This document shows positions 34,992 to 47,490 of a DNA stretch of 64,000 nt, in pieces. The position numbers were made by a program, and so were the translations under genes. Where the stretch lies: contig JAAOMT010000617.1 in assembly GCA_016748015.1 (NCBI GenBank), positions 380,635-444,634 on the forward strand. The letters are read 5' to 3'. Origin of the DNA: Geosiphon pyriformis. Its lineage: Eukaryota > Glomeromycota > Glomeromycetes > Archaeosporales > Geosiphonaceae. The number at the start of each line of letters is the position of its first letter. The first letter of the stretch is position 1. The notes beneath the pieces were generated by a model. It was not told the origin of the DNA. It was given only the letters and a program-made list of their open reading frames with translations, and searched no databases.

Positions 34992-35759
34992 TGTTACTTA
35001 TAAAAAGAAAACAGATATAGAAAATAGCAGACCAATAAGAAAATAGTATTTAGCACATAAGCACATTGCTCAGAAATGTGAGCATTGCTCAAGAAATCAT
35101 AGCACATCACTCAAAAATGTGAGCAATCTCATAAAAAATCAATTATATATATATAGTAGTAGTATTAAAAATAGAAAAAGCAGAATTCTTTAGTTAGAAA
35201 TCTTCCATCCACAAATATTAAATAAATAAATCATCTACTATCCAAATTTACTTTCCATTATCAACACTTTATGTTAATAGTAATTAATACTTAACTATGT
35301 TGGAACAATAGCTCTTGATCATGGCTATTGACAAAATACTAACTTGCACATCACATTGGCTTCTTTTTTTATTTTCTTTTATTTTTTTTTTGTTTTTTGA
35401 TTTTTTTTATTGAATACTAACTGATTAAGGATTAAAGCACTGAGTAATTAACATCACAAATAGCCTGGTAAAAAACCCAGAAATAAAGGTAAAATTATAT
35501 ATATATTATTGGATAGCTTACCAAAAAGGCACAAATGCCAGAATAAATTTGGCCACCAAGCTGAGAAAGAAATTGGAAAAACAACTTGAGAATACAACTA
35601 TCATCAACCTTAAAGGATTTCTGTCTATTATACAAAAGACTCAACTCTAAAACCTTCAGATACAACTAATATACTAATATCACCAGCATTATCAAGATAT
35701 TGAGCACCAAGTTACAGATTTGTTATTTGATTTGAGACCCCAAATAATTATCTGTAACA
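34992..35759 (+). repeat. 5' LTR of B2
   Basis: 768 bp, TGTTACTTATAAAAAG to ATCTGTAACA. U3 has repeats of GCAYATTGCTCA and ATGTGAGCA at about 35055-35135, then a TATA box (35144-35155, ATTATATATATATAG). The downstream half resembles the B0 LTR. Confidence 0.85.
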
Positions 35760-35761
35760 TT

Positions 35762-35774
35762 TGGTGCTCTCTGT
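35762..35774 (+). promoter_or_regulatory. B2 primer-binding site
   Basis: TGGTGCTCTCTGT begins two bases inside the 5' LTR and is complementary to a tRNA end ...AGAGCACCA. It is the same site as in A4, with one or two mismatches. Confidence 0.55.
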
Positions 35775-35821
35775 AAGGTATATTCCTACAGAGAACCAGC
35801 ACTATCAACAATCATCCAAAA

Positions 35822-38090
35822 ATGGCAGAATCAGAAATCATAGAAACAAACCATTTAGGATTTGCCAAATCTTTATTTCAATAGTACAGTCAACAATTAG
35901 GATTGAACAATAATCATTTTTCAGCAGAATCAGCCTTTAACTTCTACATCAATGATAAAATCACAGATTGCTTAGGAGGAACAGTTAACATTGAATCAGC
36001 AAGGGAAAACTTCTATACAGAATTATTTCAACATACCAGCTTACCAAGAAACTACAGTTTTACACCAATTATTAGGGAAATCAATCAAACTATTGAAAGG
36101 TATACACAACAACAATTCTCCATTACCTATGCAGATAAAGGCAAAGGAAGATTACAAACCTCAGCAGTAACACCAAAACAAATACAACCACCCAATTGGA
36201 AGAAAACCCAAGTTGAATTACCCACCAATCCATCATATTATTATATGTCTAGAAGTACTATTAACATCTCATCAACAGACACATCTATATCAAATGCGAC
36301 ATCAATCTTTGAATGTTTCCCATTTCAAAGTAAACAACAAAAAGCTATTAGGACCTTATGGTGATTACTTTGAAGGATTTAAATTGCGATTGCCAATGCC
36401 ATCAGGATTTCAATCACTGCCACTGCAGCCAGATTTTAAAACTGCAAGTCCTTGGAAATTAACAAAATCAGAAAAGAAACAGGAAAAAGAAAAAGAATCT
36501 GAAGATCAAAAATTTACTTACCAGAACCTGATTCCAGAAAACCTGGAAATTGAAACTCCAAATTTTCAAACACAGCACAATCAGAACAATTGAAACCCCA
36601 ATATTAATAATCAACAACACTTACCTTCAGTAATTATAATCAATCCACCTCCAGCTTCACCAATCAACAAACGGCAACAACAGACACTTCAACCACCACA
36701 ATTACCACAGCAGCCACTTCCACAGCCACAACAACAACTTCAACAATCAAACTTGTATTCAATGGCCTACACTCCAATAGCAAAACTCGAGAAATTCACT
36801 GGCAAAGAGGACAACACCCAAGTATGGCTTAACAACGTAGAAAAAACCATCATGGCTAATAGATAGAATGATGTCAGAGCCATGCAAGCCATCTCATATT
36901 TTCTCCAGGATACCACCAATTCATGGTACCAAAGCCTGGTCAACAAACCCCAAGATTTCAATACATTTAAAATAGAGTTCTTAAGATACTTCAGCAACAA
37001 TAACAGCATTAATAGGCTAGCAAACACCTTTACTATCATCAAACAAGGAGAAAATGAAGCAGTCACTACCTACTTAGAATGTTTCCACAGGAATCTGCAC
37101 CAAATTCAAGCCATTGATCCCAATTATTTCACAGTAGCCCAGATTCTAAATCAGTTTATTCGTGGATTATGCAGTAGCATTCTGCAATATGTACGTCCAA
37201 TACATTCCATTGATCTGCAAGCAGCTGTCACAAATGCCAGAGATTTTGAAGCTGCTGAACTCAAAGCTAACTATGCTCAAGCCATTAATCTAGTAATGAA
37301 TGGATTATCTAAATTGGATTCCAAATTAAAACAATTTAGTAATTCTATCAATCAGAAATTAGAGGGATACTTAGCTGACAATCACGCAATTTATCAACTA
37401 CCACAACAATACAATAATTCCAGAAATGCAAATTGTTTTCAGAATCAGTCACATTTATTATTATCGACCAATCAACAGTGGCAACAGGAAACACGTGTTT
37501 GCCACTATTGTGGTAAACAAGGACACCTACAAATCAATTGCCGTCATCACTTAAATAACCAATGATCGGAAAATCAATATCAAAATTCTGATTGCCAGTT
37601 TCAAATTCCAAATAACTTACCAAACTCAGAACCATATTATCAGAATTACTTACCTATGATGCAGTAGACACTTTATCAACCACCAGTATATTAAATGCTG
37701 AGTTATCAACTGACAACACCAGTAATTTATCAGCCACAGCCACAACTTATTTATTAGCCACAGTCTCAGGTAATATATCAGCCCCAACAAATTTAAACAC
37801 TGTCACAAAACTTATCTTAAAATAGAACCCAAAGGCCAAAATTGACCCAACAAAGCTGGAGATCATCAATAGTAGTCTACCAACTGATTCTCAGTTCTTT
37901 CATACAACCAGAAGGATTTTGACAACAGAATTTGGGCACCAGATACGCCCAAAACCCAAATTCCCAGAACTATTTAAGTCTCCTGATTATCCCAGAAGAC
38001 GCCACTTTGAACAAACTGGAACCAAATCAACCAGCAAAATCTACCCACAACATCCCACCAGCAACCATCACTGAAGACAAATTCCTAGCC
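35822..38090 (+). pseudogene. B2 Gag
   Basis: ATG at 35822 (MAESEIIETNHLGFAKSLFQ then TAG). N-terminal part 35903-36364, acidic linker 36430-36600, capsid 36767-37470 (FLQDTTNSWYQSLVNKPQDF, YLECFHRNLHQIQAIDPNYF, ILNQFIRGLCSSILQ), knuckle CHYCGKQGHLQINC at 37500-37541, then a Tyr/Gln/Pro-rich tail. A 227-residue stretch (36882-37565) is open, the best Gag segment of the B family here. Stops elsewhere. Confidence 0.8.
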
Positions 38091-38640
38091 ACCATCTTTA
38101 TCTTTGAACTCGAGAAAACCACCACAGTACTACTGTTTAGTAGGGCTGCTTTAGAAGAAAAACCCATCATGGCTATGTATACTGATGTCAAAGTTGATGG
38201 TCAGTCTATCAAACTGATTTTAGACAGTAGATCAGTTGGCAGCATTATCACAAGACAACTTATGGACCAATTAAGTCGTTGAGTTGATCAAGCTATCAGC
38301 ACACGCATTATCACAGCTGATAGAGTGACCAAAACTCCAATTGGTAAAATTGATAACTTCTCAATTGAGATCAATGGCATCACAATACCCATCAAAGTCT
38401 TTGTGATGGATGTCACTCAGTATCAAGCACTAGTTGGTAATGACTGGCTCACCAAAACCAATGCCATCCTTAATTGGACCACTCAGGAGTTGCAACTCAG
38501 CCAGAACAGCCAACACATGAGAGTACCAGCAACATGTGGCTATTTCAAACCCAGCAGTATTATGTCAGTCTTACTAATCGAGTTTGAGGAAAAGGAAAGA
38601 AAACCAACATAGGAGACATATCAAGTCTTGTGGGCCAATG
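38091..38640 (+). pseudogene. B2 aspartic protease
   Basis: LILDSRSVGSIITRQLMDQL (near 38215; DSG to DSR and Asp in the ADS segment to Gly), a TGA, then KTPIGKIDNFSIEINGITIP and YQALVGNDWLTKTNAILNW (38325-38612). Not functional. Confidence 0.8.
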
Positions 38641-38905
38641 AAGATCACAACGGCCACCAATACTATCATGGGATGACAACAGAAAGAGAAAACAAAAAGA
38701 AGAACTTATCTGAGAGACTGACAATCTGACCTGGACTGACAATGACAAAAATGAACTAACACCAAACTGGGAATGGAAAGAAGAAAACAATAAAGAAAAG
38801 AGAAAAGAGAAAGAAGAAAAAACAACAACCACCAATACCACTTCTTCTAACTCCTACACTTACACTATACTATTGCAATCTACCTATCATTAACCAAAAC
38901 TTATA

Positions 38906-39784
38906 TGTGTTGATTGCGGCAAAAAATTGTCATCAATAGGTGCATGCTATAGTAATGACAAGAAATATACAACAGTGACCAAATTCTACTGCTGTGCATG
39001 TATTATAGAAAGGTTTGAATGACCAAAGAGGCAAAAAAAATGGGACAACCAACCTTGTCTCACTTGTGGAGAAACTTTTTTGGATGAAGAAATGTGGAAC
39101 AACATTTCAGGGTGAGAAAAAATGTGTGACAAATCATGCCAATACACGATTCTAATCAGTGACTGGGTAAGAAAAGGGACACCAATAAAAGCAGCTTGGA
39201 AAAGAGCAGTACAACAATTGGACAGTTGTCCACATGACAACAACAAGATCTGGAGAATGGCAAATGCCAAAATAGAAGGGGTGACACCCAAAAAAATCAG
39301 AGAAATCAAAAACAACTTACCAGAACCTATAAAACTTGACTGGAACAAAGAACCAGCCATAAATCTCCTGGAACTAGAAAAATTTCATGAACACTATCAA
39401 ACTTTAGCACCCACCAGAGAAAAACAAGAGCAATGTTTAGCACAGCTAAACACTCAATTATATAACCACTGTTTGATTCCATGTGACTTTTAATACTATA
39501 ATGAGTGTGATCTTATTTACAATCCACTACCATGCATGATCTACATGATCCTAGAGGAAGAAAAACCAATCAACAGCTATGCATCAGAATTGGAATCAAC
39601 TTTTAATCCCGATTCAAACTCCAACAATGATGATGACAAAAACAATGGTTCCAGCTCTGCTCCAAATAGCAAGAAAAATTATGATGAGTCAAACTCTGAT
39701 TCAAATCCTGAAACATTTATTGCACTTCTTGATCTCTCAAAGGAACAGGAACTCAAATAGTATAGTGATAATAATGAAAGTATC
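38906..39784 (+). pseudogene. B2 cysteine-rich module and acidic linker
   Basis: CVDCGKKLSSIGACYSNDKK at 38906, FYCCACIIERFE, CLTCGETFLDEEMW, KMCDKSCQYTILISDWVRKG, then a helical segment AAWKRAVQQLDSCPHDNNK and YNHCLIPCDF..YYNECDL. An Asn/Ser/Asp-rich linker (39536-39760) follows. It is the same order of CxxC pairs as in B1 and family A. Three or more stops. Confidence 0.7.
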
Positions 39785-40525
39785 ATGCCAGAATGTGCAT
39801 ATAATACCAACACAGAGTTTGATCTGAGATATCCAGGAAAAGAAGCCATCAAATTGGAACTAAATTCACACACATGTATTGATCTCAAAATAGCTCTGGA
39901 AATTCTAACAACAACTATGATCCAATTAGCATCTAGGAATAGTTTAGTGAAAAAAAGAATCAACATCAAAGAAGAAATAATTGATGCAGGATATGTAGGA
40001 AATATTATTGCCATACTACAAAATGACTCAGAAAAGATCTATATTATAGAACTAAATAAAAAGATAGCACAGACAATATTATTACCTCTGATGAAGATAG
40101 CTCAGTTAGTTTCAATGAAAAAGAGGGAAGAATTAGATATAACAGCAAGAGAGATACAGGGATTTGGATCAACAGGTAGAATAAATATACCAGTTAATAT
40201 GGCAGAAGAAGAAATTGTTGATAAAAGAAAAATTATCTCAACCCATCAAACAATTTCCATTCTGCCATATAACCAGTATATATTAGCCATAAAAAGGAAA
40301 GTAAAGGATCAAGCTCAATTGTTTGAAGCAGAAGCCACTATTTGTGAATCAGGCGAGATTGAACTCACCAATCTCTACATATCAGCCAAAAGCCTTAAAA
40401 ACATCAAAATCCTCATTTATAATGCAATTAGAAAGGTCATTGAAATACCAAAAAGAATCATCATTAGATATTTAACCACCAAAGTTGAGGATCAACCACC
40501 AAACCACATTCCAAATTTTCTATAG
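39785..40525 (+). CDS. B2 dUTPase domain with C-terminal extension
   Basis: A 246-residue open segment. Motifs: I TEFDLRYPG (family AGFDL), II SRNSLVKK (family RSS; Ser to Asn), III EEIIDAGYVGNI with catalytic Asp and Tyr, IV KKIAQTI, V QGFGSTGRI complete. About 110 residues after motif V belong to the conserved connector before RT (ISILPYNQYILAIKRKVKDQ). Changes in motifs I and II make activity doubtful. It is an internal domain of the polyprotein; the listed Met is only the first in the open segment. Confidence 0.8.
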   Translation: MPECAYNTNTEFDLRYPGKEAIKLELNSHTCIDLKIALEILTTTMIQLASRNSLVKKRINIKEEIIDAGYVGNIIAILQNDSEKIYIIELNKKIAQTILLPLMKIAQLVSMKKREELDITAREIQGFGSTGRINIPVNMAEEEIVDKRKIISTHQTISILPYNQYILAIKRKVKDQAQLFEAEATICESGEIELTNLYISAKSLKNIKILIYNAIRKVIEIPKRIIIRYLTTKVEDQPPNHIPNFL

Positions 40526-40599
40526 CTTTGCAGATATGTGAACATTACATCACAAACCATCTATGGAAGAAGTAAATGTTATCTGCTTCAACCAAAACA

Positions 40600-41995
40600 A
40601 TTGGAACAGATAAACATAGGAAATCTAGATCCACTTTAACAGATGCAACTATAGATTTTACTCAAAAATTTCAATGACATCTTTGCCAGTAAAAATGAAT
40701 TTGCCTGCCCCAATATTATCCAGCATCAAATCAAGACTGGAGATGCAATGTCAATTAAACAACAAGCATACAGAGTACCACTAGCTAGCCATGAGATCAT
40801 TTATCAAGAAATCAACCGGATGCTTGACAATGAGCTAATTCAGCCATCAATAAGTCTATGGTCATTACCAGTAGTACTAGTTCATAAAAAAAATGAAAAA
40901 ATCCGTTTTTGTGTAGACTACTGAAAACTGAATAGAGTAACTAAAGGTAATAGCTATCCAACTCCAAAAATCCAAGAACTATTCGATACTTTTGGAGGAA
41001 ATAAATAGTTCTTAACACTAGATTTAGATAGTGGTTATTGGCAAATAGTCATGGATCCAGCCGACAAAGAAAAAACAGCATTTACCACAAGAAAAGAAAA
41101 TTTTGAGTTTGAAGTCATGCCATTTGGCTTAATAAATGCTCCAGTAACATTCCAATGGCTCATAGAAATTGTTTATACTGGATTACTATGGAAATCAGTA
41201 GTCATATACTTGGATGACACCAATGTGTTCTCAAAAACATTTGATAATCATCTGCATCATTTCCAACAAGTGTTTGAAAGGTTGAGAAGAGCAGGATTGA
41301 AACTAAATACAACCAAATGTTTCTTTGGAAAAACTGAACTCAAGTTTTTGGGATATATAGTGAGCAAAAATGAAATCAAAATGAATCCAGACAAGATTGA
41401 AGTAGTTAAAAACTTTTTGGTACCAACCAACTTGACAGAACTAAGAGCATTTTTAGGTTTTGTAGACTATTATTGCCATTTTATCAAAGACTTTTCAAAA
41501 CTGGCTCAGCCACTTTACCATCTACAGACCAAGAATGTGAAGTATAAATGGACCAAGGCTCAACAAAAAGCATTTGACACATTAAGAAGAAAGCTTATCC
41601 AAGCTCTAGTATTGATGTATCCAGATCACAGCAAACCATTCATAATCACCACTGATGCATCAGGTCAAGCATTGGGAGCAGTACTATCACAGAAAAGATC
41701 AAATGAAAGAGAACATCCAGTAGCTTATGCCAGTAGAAGCTTAAGTCCAGCTGAGAAAAACTATGGAACTCCAGCACTAGAACACTTAGCTATCTATTGG
41801 GCTGTCATCAAATAGAAGGAATACTTGAGTCAAAAGTTTGAAGTGTACACTGATCACAAAGAATTGACTTCAATTCAGAAACAAAAATTTGCAAATGATT
41901 GTCATGCCAAATGGAAAATAGAACTTTTACCATTTAATTATACAGTACATTATAAAAAGGAAAAAAACAATGGAAATGCTGACAGACTGTTATGA
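40600..41995 (+). pseudogene. B2 reverse transcriptase and RNase H
   Basis: From 40640 the RT lead-in (FASKNEFACPNIIQHQIKTG), ELIQPSISLWSLPVVLVHKK, FCVDY then TGA; then an open 254-residue segment 41051-41815 with MPFGLINAPVTFQWL, the catalytic YLDDT (41207-41221), the thumb (FLGFVDYYCHFIKDFSK) and RNase H start (ITTDASGQALGAVLSQK; YASRSLSPAEKNYGTPALE). After a TAG it continues with VYTDHKELTSIQKQKFAND and ends near 41995. Confidence 0.85.
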
Positions 41996-43455
41996 ATGAA
42001 ACAAATCTAAAAACATTTCAACCCAAAAATATAACAAAAGATGAACATACAAAAATACCAACAACTTCATCATTATATAAATACTCAATCATTCAAGGAG
42101 AAATTATTTCAAAAGGAACAAAACAACATAAAACAACAATCAAAATATTTTATCAATCATCAAAATATACTCTACTGAAAAAACAAAAGAAATCTAGATT
42201 AACCAATCAGAGTAATCACAGAACCAGAGAAAGAGACAATATTATTCAACATGCATTTAGATCCAACAGCAGGACATTTTCATAAAAAAGCAACCATAAA
42301 AAGAACCAGAAAAAAATACTATTGGCTATCAATGTATCTAGACATTATCTAATATGTTCAGAATTGTGATGCTTATCAAAGAAGAGGAGGAACAAGACCA
42401 AGTAAACCATTAAGACCAATCAAAGTGGGACAACTATTCAATCACATTGAAATTGACTTAGTTAGACCATTAACAATCACCAGTAAAAGCAACAGATATA
42501 TTGCAGTAGCCATGGATTATCTCAAAATGGCCAGAAGCAAAAGCCATTCAAAAAGCAGATGCAGAATCCATTGCCGAATTTGTTCATCAAGATTTGATAT
42601 ATCAACATGGATGTCCAAAAAAACTACTATTAGATTAAGAAACTTATTTTGTGAATAGAACATTAACAGAATTAAGTCAGAGATTTGGGATAAAAAAACT
42701 ATTATTGTCATCATATTATCCATAAACAAATAGACTAGTCAAAAGATTTAATAGAACACTGTGTAAAGCAATTGCCAAAATCAGTCAAGAAAACCAAGAT
42801 GAATAAGATTTGTTTATACTATTAGTATTATTTGCTTATCGAACAATGAGACAAAATACTACACAAGCAACACCATTTGAATTGGTATATGATAGGACAG
42901 CAACATTACCAGTTGAGAAAAAGGTCAACACATATCCAACTGAACCAATAACAGAAGCTAATTTTCAAGAAACATTGTTAAAAAAAACATATGACCTAAT
43001 GGAAACACTAAAAAACAGACAATGAAAAGCAGCTGATAACATTCAAAAGTCTCAAGAAAAGCAAAAAAAACGACATGATAACCAATTATCAGATAAACCA
43101 ATTGAATTCAAGATTGAAGACAAAGTACTTTTACATTGTACCAAAGCAGAAAAACAATAAAGTAAAAAATTTGATCCCAAATGGGATGGACCATTTCACA
43201 TAAAAGAAATTCTTGGAAAAAGAGCTTATAAACTAAAATAGGACAATAAAACCTTAACCAAAGCAGCACATAGTGATCAACTGAAACCATATCACCAAAT
43301 AGCATCATCATTTACCAATAATATTCCACAATTAGGAGTACAATGAATACTAGTTCAACCAGATGAGATTCCATGAGATCTGGAATCAATCATAATTATT
43401 GGACCAAACATGTAAAATCAAACAATAAAAGAGTATATAAAGACACAGTATACGC
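41996..43455 (+). pseudogene. B2 integrase, heavily decayed
   Basis: HHCC remnants (MHLDPTAGHFHKKATIKRT...CDAYQRRGG, with one Cys now Tyr) at 42248-42390, core start IEIDLVRPLTITSKSNRYIA at 42450, AYRTMRQNTTQATPFELVY at 42834 and a C-terminal GPF-like end near 43180 (KFDPKWDGPFHIKEIL). Many stops and frame shifts. It is interrupted at 43455 by A3, roughly at the end of the integrase. Confidence 0.75.
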
Positions 43456-44405
43456 TGTTACTGAAAGTTTTTGGTCTCTTTTCTTGAATGTTGTAAATGT
43501 CTGTTGGTTGCAAATTCACGTTTTCTAAAAGTAGTTGAACCTCCAATAACTGAATTTATCTTCAAATTATCTTCTATAATTTGAACTTGCTGGGCTTATA
43601 AGTGGAATGGCCAATTTCTTGCCAGTTACTTTATGTAGTTACATTGTAGTAAACATCAACTCTTTCTCAGGAATTGTTTGTCTGGAAGTTCACAAAAAAT
43701 GTGTAGTTACTTTGCTGTGAAAGTCAACTCTTCTACAGGAATCTTGTCTGTAGGCTATCCTAATGATTATAATAAAAAAATAAAAGAAATGTAAAAAAAT
43801 GTAAAAAAAATTGAATTCTGTCAAGGAAAACGTTTTCTATCCAGGCCTAGAATCACTAACAGTTTACTGAAATTGGTAGCTAATCAATTTCAAAATGTTA
43901 GTTGGGTTTTGGGGATTTTCCAAGTACAATAATTAAAAAATTTGGTTTTTCAAATTATTTGATATTTATTTCTTTTTGTGTGTATAGGAATGATTCTAAG
44001 TAATAAATCTAAAGTAAGATATATTTTCTTAAAGAGAAAAGCTTTTCTTTTATACAACTTGTTGTAGTACTAGTCTATAAACTTGTACTTTTTTTCTTTG
44101 TACAAATCTTAGTGAACTAAAGATACATTTTGATAGACTACAAGTTATTTTGCTGAACTATTGATTAATTTGGGTGAACTATTCATAATTTCGGCGAATT
44201 TCTGAATGTTACAAAGTTCAGAGTATTGTGTAATTTGATCATCCTACTTTTTGTTATACTAATTAGATTATTTAATTGAATTGTAATATGTGATAATTAA
44301 TTAAATAATAAATGATAATTTGAAATGATATTAATATACTAATGAATTATAGGAATTATAAGAGTAATTTCATGCTAATTAATAGCTAAAATTCTACTGG
44401 TAACA
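43456..44405 (-). repeat. 3' LTR of A3
   Basis: 950 bp, TGTTACTGAAAG to TACTGGTAACA. The motif array has about five units (44109-44200), three fewer than the 5' LTR of the same element, which accounts for most of the 64-bp length difference. Confidence 0.9.
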
Positions 44406-45093
44406 TAATCTTCTCCTCAAGACTAAGCTCTATTGAAGTCCAAGCACTATCTGTGATATTAAAATAGTAATCCAAAATAATTGAAGTAATCTGGTCTGAA
44501 AATTGTTGAAATTTCAGTTCTGTAAGTTTGCCAATGTATTGGACTTTTATTGGTTGCAGTATTGGATTTTGTAGAACATTTTCACAAGTATTAAACAAAT
44601 CATAGAGTCTAAAAGCTGCTCTAAGTTTGTAGCAAGTGTTTGTTGGTCCAACTGCTGTTTTGAATTCATTATGAATTTGTTTTTGTATAGCTTTAAGAAT
44701 GAGATTTGTTGTTTCAAGTTCCAGTTTTCATTCATAAAGTGTCTTTCCAATGTGAAAGTATTTATAGATAGGGGTGTATTCATTGTTCTGTTCATTAAAA
44801 AGTAGTAGAAGTTTTTGTTGCATTGTAGCATTTGGTGGAATGTTAATAGGGACAATTAAAAGATTTTCTTTCAGTGCTTGCTTCAAAAGTCTTGGTAACC
44901 TATTTTCAGAGTGACTTCTTGTTTTTTTTCTATAGGGGTAATAGTTCTGTAAATGATTTACTACTGGGGCTGTGGTTTTTTTCTGAATGTAATTAATTTG
45001 ACTTCCATTAATTGTTATGGATAAGTCAGGAAGTATTTTCAAGACTAACATTAACTTTTGGGATATTTGTTGAATATTTCGGGGAATAATCAT
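44386..45093 (-). pseudogene. A3 ORF3, one stop
   Basis: ATG at 45093 (MIIPRNIQQISQKLML). The frame matches ORF3 of A4 throughout (YRKKTRSHSENRLPRLL; LFNEQNNEYTPIYKYFHIG; YKLRAAFRLYDLFNTCENVL; GKLTELKFQQFSDQITSIIL) with stops after KTLYE. The last residues SLEEKIMLPVEF cross the PPT and end 20 bp inside the LTR. No signal peptide or membrane segment. Unknown function. Confidence 0.75.
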
Positions 45094-45238
45094 AATAAAA
45101 TTGACTAATTATGAAAAGAGAAAATAAAAAAAATTATTTTTAGATATGGGGTTTTTATTTGTTTTTGGGTTTGGGTGTTTTTTGTAATTATTTACTATTT
45201 TTTGTCTTTGTGTTTTTATTAAAGAATTATTGTAAAAT

Positions 45239-46462
45239 TTAAGTGTTCAAGTTTGGTTGTTGTTCTATTATAATTATTGGTTCTAAATTTTGGGGAATAT
45301 CTTCAGGATTAATTAAAGGAGAATGTGTATCAATTTGTAGAATTAATGGTTCAGGATTGTTTCTGGAATGATAGTGTTTCAATCTGTCTCCATGTGCAAC
45401 TTTTGCTAGTATTTTGTCATCAAGTCTTAACTTGTATGATCTATTGCCTAGAATTTCGTGAATATAAAATGGTTCATCCCATTTATGTTCAAATTTTCCA
45501 CTCCATTGTTTTTTAGTCTTAGTTCTGTGTAAGAAAACTTTATTTCCAACTTTAAATTCGTTGATTATGGATGGTAATTTGTTGTCATGTCTTTCTTTTA
45601 GTTGAGCTTGGAAATGTTTAATATGAGTTGCTGCTATTCTTCTTTTTTCTTCCAGTATACTAAGAAGAGTGTAGACCCTTCTTTAGAGTGTTTCTTGAAA
45701 GTTTTCTTCATTAATTGGTTGCACAAGGTATGTTTCTACTGTGAAATTAATTGGTAATGTTGCTGTTTTTTCATAAGTAAGGTCAAATGGTGTGTGTTTT
45801 ATAGTATCTTGTTTTAGTGTTCTGTATGTTAGTAACACTAATGAAATAAAGATATCCCATTCCTGCTCAAAATCTGTTAAGACTTTGGCCAACAATTCAC
45901 ACAATGTTCTATTGAAATGTTCTATAAATCCATTTGTTTGAGGGTGATAAGGTAATGATAGAGGTCTTTTGACATTGAATTATTCAGAAATTTTTTGTAT
46001 CAAGTTGTTCACAAAATGTGTTCTTTGATTAGATAAGAGTTCAATTGAACATCTATGTCTACAAATAATGTCTTCATAGATGAAATTTGCTACTGATTTT
46101 GCATCTGCTCTTTAGATGGCTTTAGCTTCAGGCCATTTGGTAAGATAATCTACTGCTACTGCAATATAGTGATTTCTTTGGGTTGTAATAGGTAATGGTC
46201 TGACTAAATCAATTCCAACTCTGTCAAATAGTTGTCCAACTTTGATTGGATTTAAAGGTTCTATGGGACAAGTTCCTTCTCTTCTTTGACAACTATCACA
46301 AGATTCTATATATTGTCAAATGTTTTTTTGCATGTGAGGCCAAAAATAATGTTCAAGAGTTCTTTGAATTGTTCCATCTCTTCCCAAGTGTGCTGAAGAT
46401 GGATCTGTGTGTATGTTATATAAAATTGTTTCTTTTTCATTTTCCTGTACTAATCTGAGTGG
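45239..46462 (-). pseudogene. A3 integrase
   Basis: From the A4 insertion point: HTDPSSAHLG..CDSCQRREGT, core GIDLVRPLPIT, ICRHRCSIELLSNQRTHFVN (second catalytic Asp now Asn), ELLAKVLTDFEQEWDIFISL and the C-terminal module (KQWSGKFEHKWDEPFYIHEIL), ending NLNT-TAA at 45239. Several stops. The spacer 45094-45238 to ORF3 is AT-rich and non-coding. Confidence 0.8.
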
Positions 46463-47445
46463 TGTTACCAGACGAAATTAGAGATATTATTTAGCATGAA
46501 ATTATCTTATAAATTTTATCATTAATTAGCATATATTATCATTTCAAATTATCACTTATTACATTAGTAAAATGTTCGAAATTATTATTTAAATTAATAA
46601 CCCAATTTGTACACAACACAAATGTAACCTAATTGTGATGATCAATCATGCAATACCCCAAACTATGTAACATTCAAAAGTTTGCCGAAATTTGTAGAAA
46701 TTTACCAAAATAATTGATAGTTCACCGAAATATCTAATAGTTCACAGAAATAACTTGTAGTTTGCCAAAATGTATCTTTAGTTCAGTGAAATTGTAAAAA
46801 ATATCAAAGTTCAAGTTTATAGAATAGTGTTATGACAAGTTGTATAAAAGAAGAGCATCTCCTTTCAAGAAAATGTATCTTACTTTAGATTTATCACCTA
46901 GAACCATTCCTACATACACAAAAAGAAATAAATATCAAATAATTTGAAAAACCAAATTCTTTAAATTATTACACTTGGAAAATCCCCAAAACCCAACTAA
47001 CATTTTGAAATTGATTAGCTACCAATTTCAATAAACTGTTAGTAACTTCAGGCCTAAATAGAAAACGTTTCCCTTGACAAAATTCTATTTCTTTTACATT
47101 TCTTTTATTTTTCTTTTCTTTTTTTTATTACAATCATTAGGGTAGCCTACAGACGAGATTTCTGTAGAAGAGTTGACTTTCACAGCAAAGTAACTACATA
47201 TTTTTTTGTGAGCTTCCAGACAAGCAATTCCTGGGAAAGAGTTGATGTTTATTACAACATAACTACATAAAATAACTGGCATGGAATTGGCCATTCTACT
47301 CATAAGCCCAACAAGTTCAAATTATAGAAGATAATTTGAAGATAAATTCAGTTACTGGAGGTCCAACTACTTCCTGGAAACGTAAATTCACAACAAACAG
47401 ACATTAACAACATTCAAAAAAAGAGACCAAAAACCTCTGGTAACA
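46463..47445 (+). repeat. 5' LTR of A4
   Basis: 983 bp, TGTTACCAGACG to CTCTGGTAACA. It contains the motif array, TATAAAAG, a pyrimidine-rich stretch near 47085-47130 and a long transcribed leader. No clear poly(A) signal could be fixed. Confidence 0.92.
46680..46850 (+). promoter_or_regulatory. A4 U3 motif array and TATA box
   Basis: Units start at 46680, 46700, 46720, 46740, 46760 and 46781 (20-bp spacing, last 21): GTTTGCCGAAAT, TTTACCAAAAT, TTCACCGAAAT, TTCACAGAAAT, TTTGCCAAAAT, TTCAGTGAAAT. The inferred ancestor is GTTCGCCGAAAT. TATAAAAG is at 46843-46850, about 55 bp after the last unit. Transcription would be expected to start about 30 bp after that. Confidence 0.65.
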
Positions 47446-47447
47446 TT

Positions 47448-47460
47448 TGGTGCTCTCCCA
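47448..47460 (+). promoter_or_regulatory. A4 primer-binding site
   Basis: TGGTGCTCTCCCA starts two bases after the LTR. It is complementary to a tRNA 3' end GGGAGAGCACCA, where minus-strand DNA synthesis would begin. The same site is found at 62208-62220 (- strand) in A3. Confidence 0.6.
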
Positions 47461-47490
47461 CAAAAACAACACAGCAAAAACAACTTCAAA

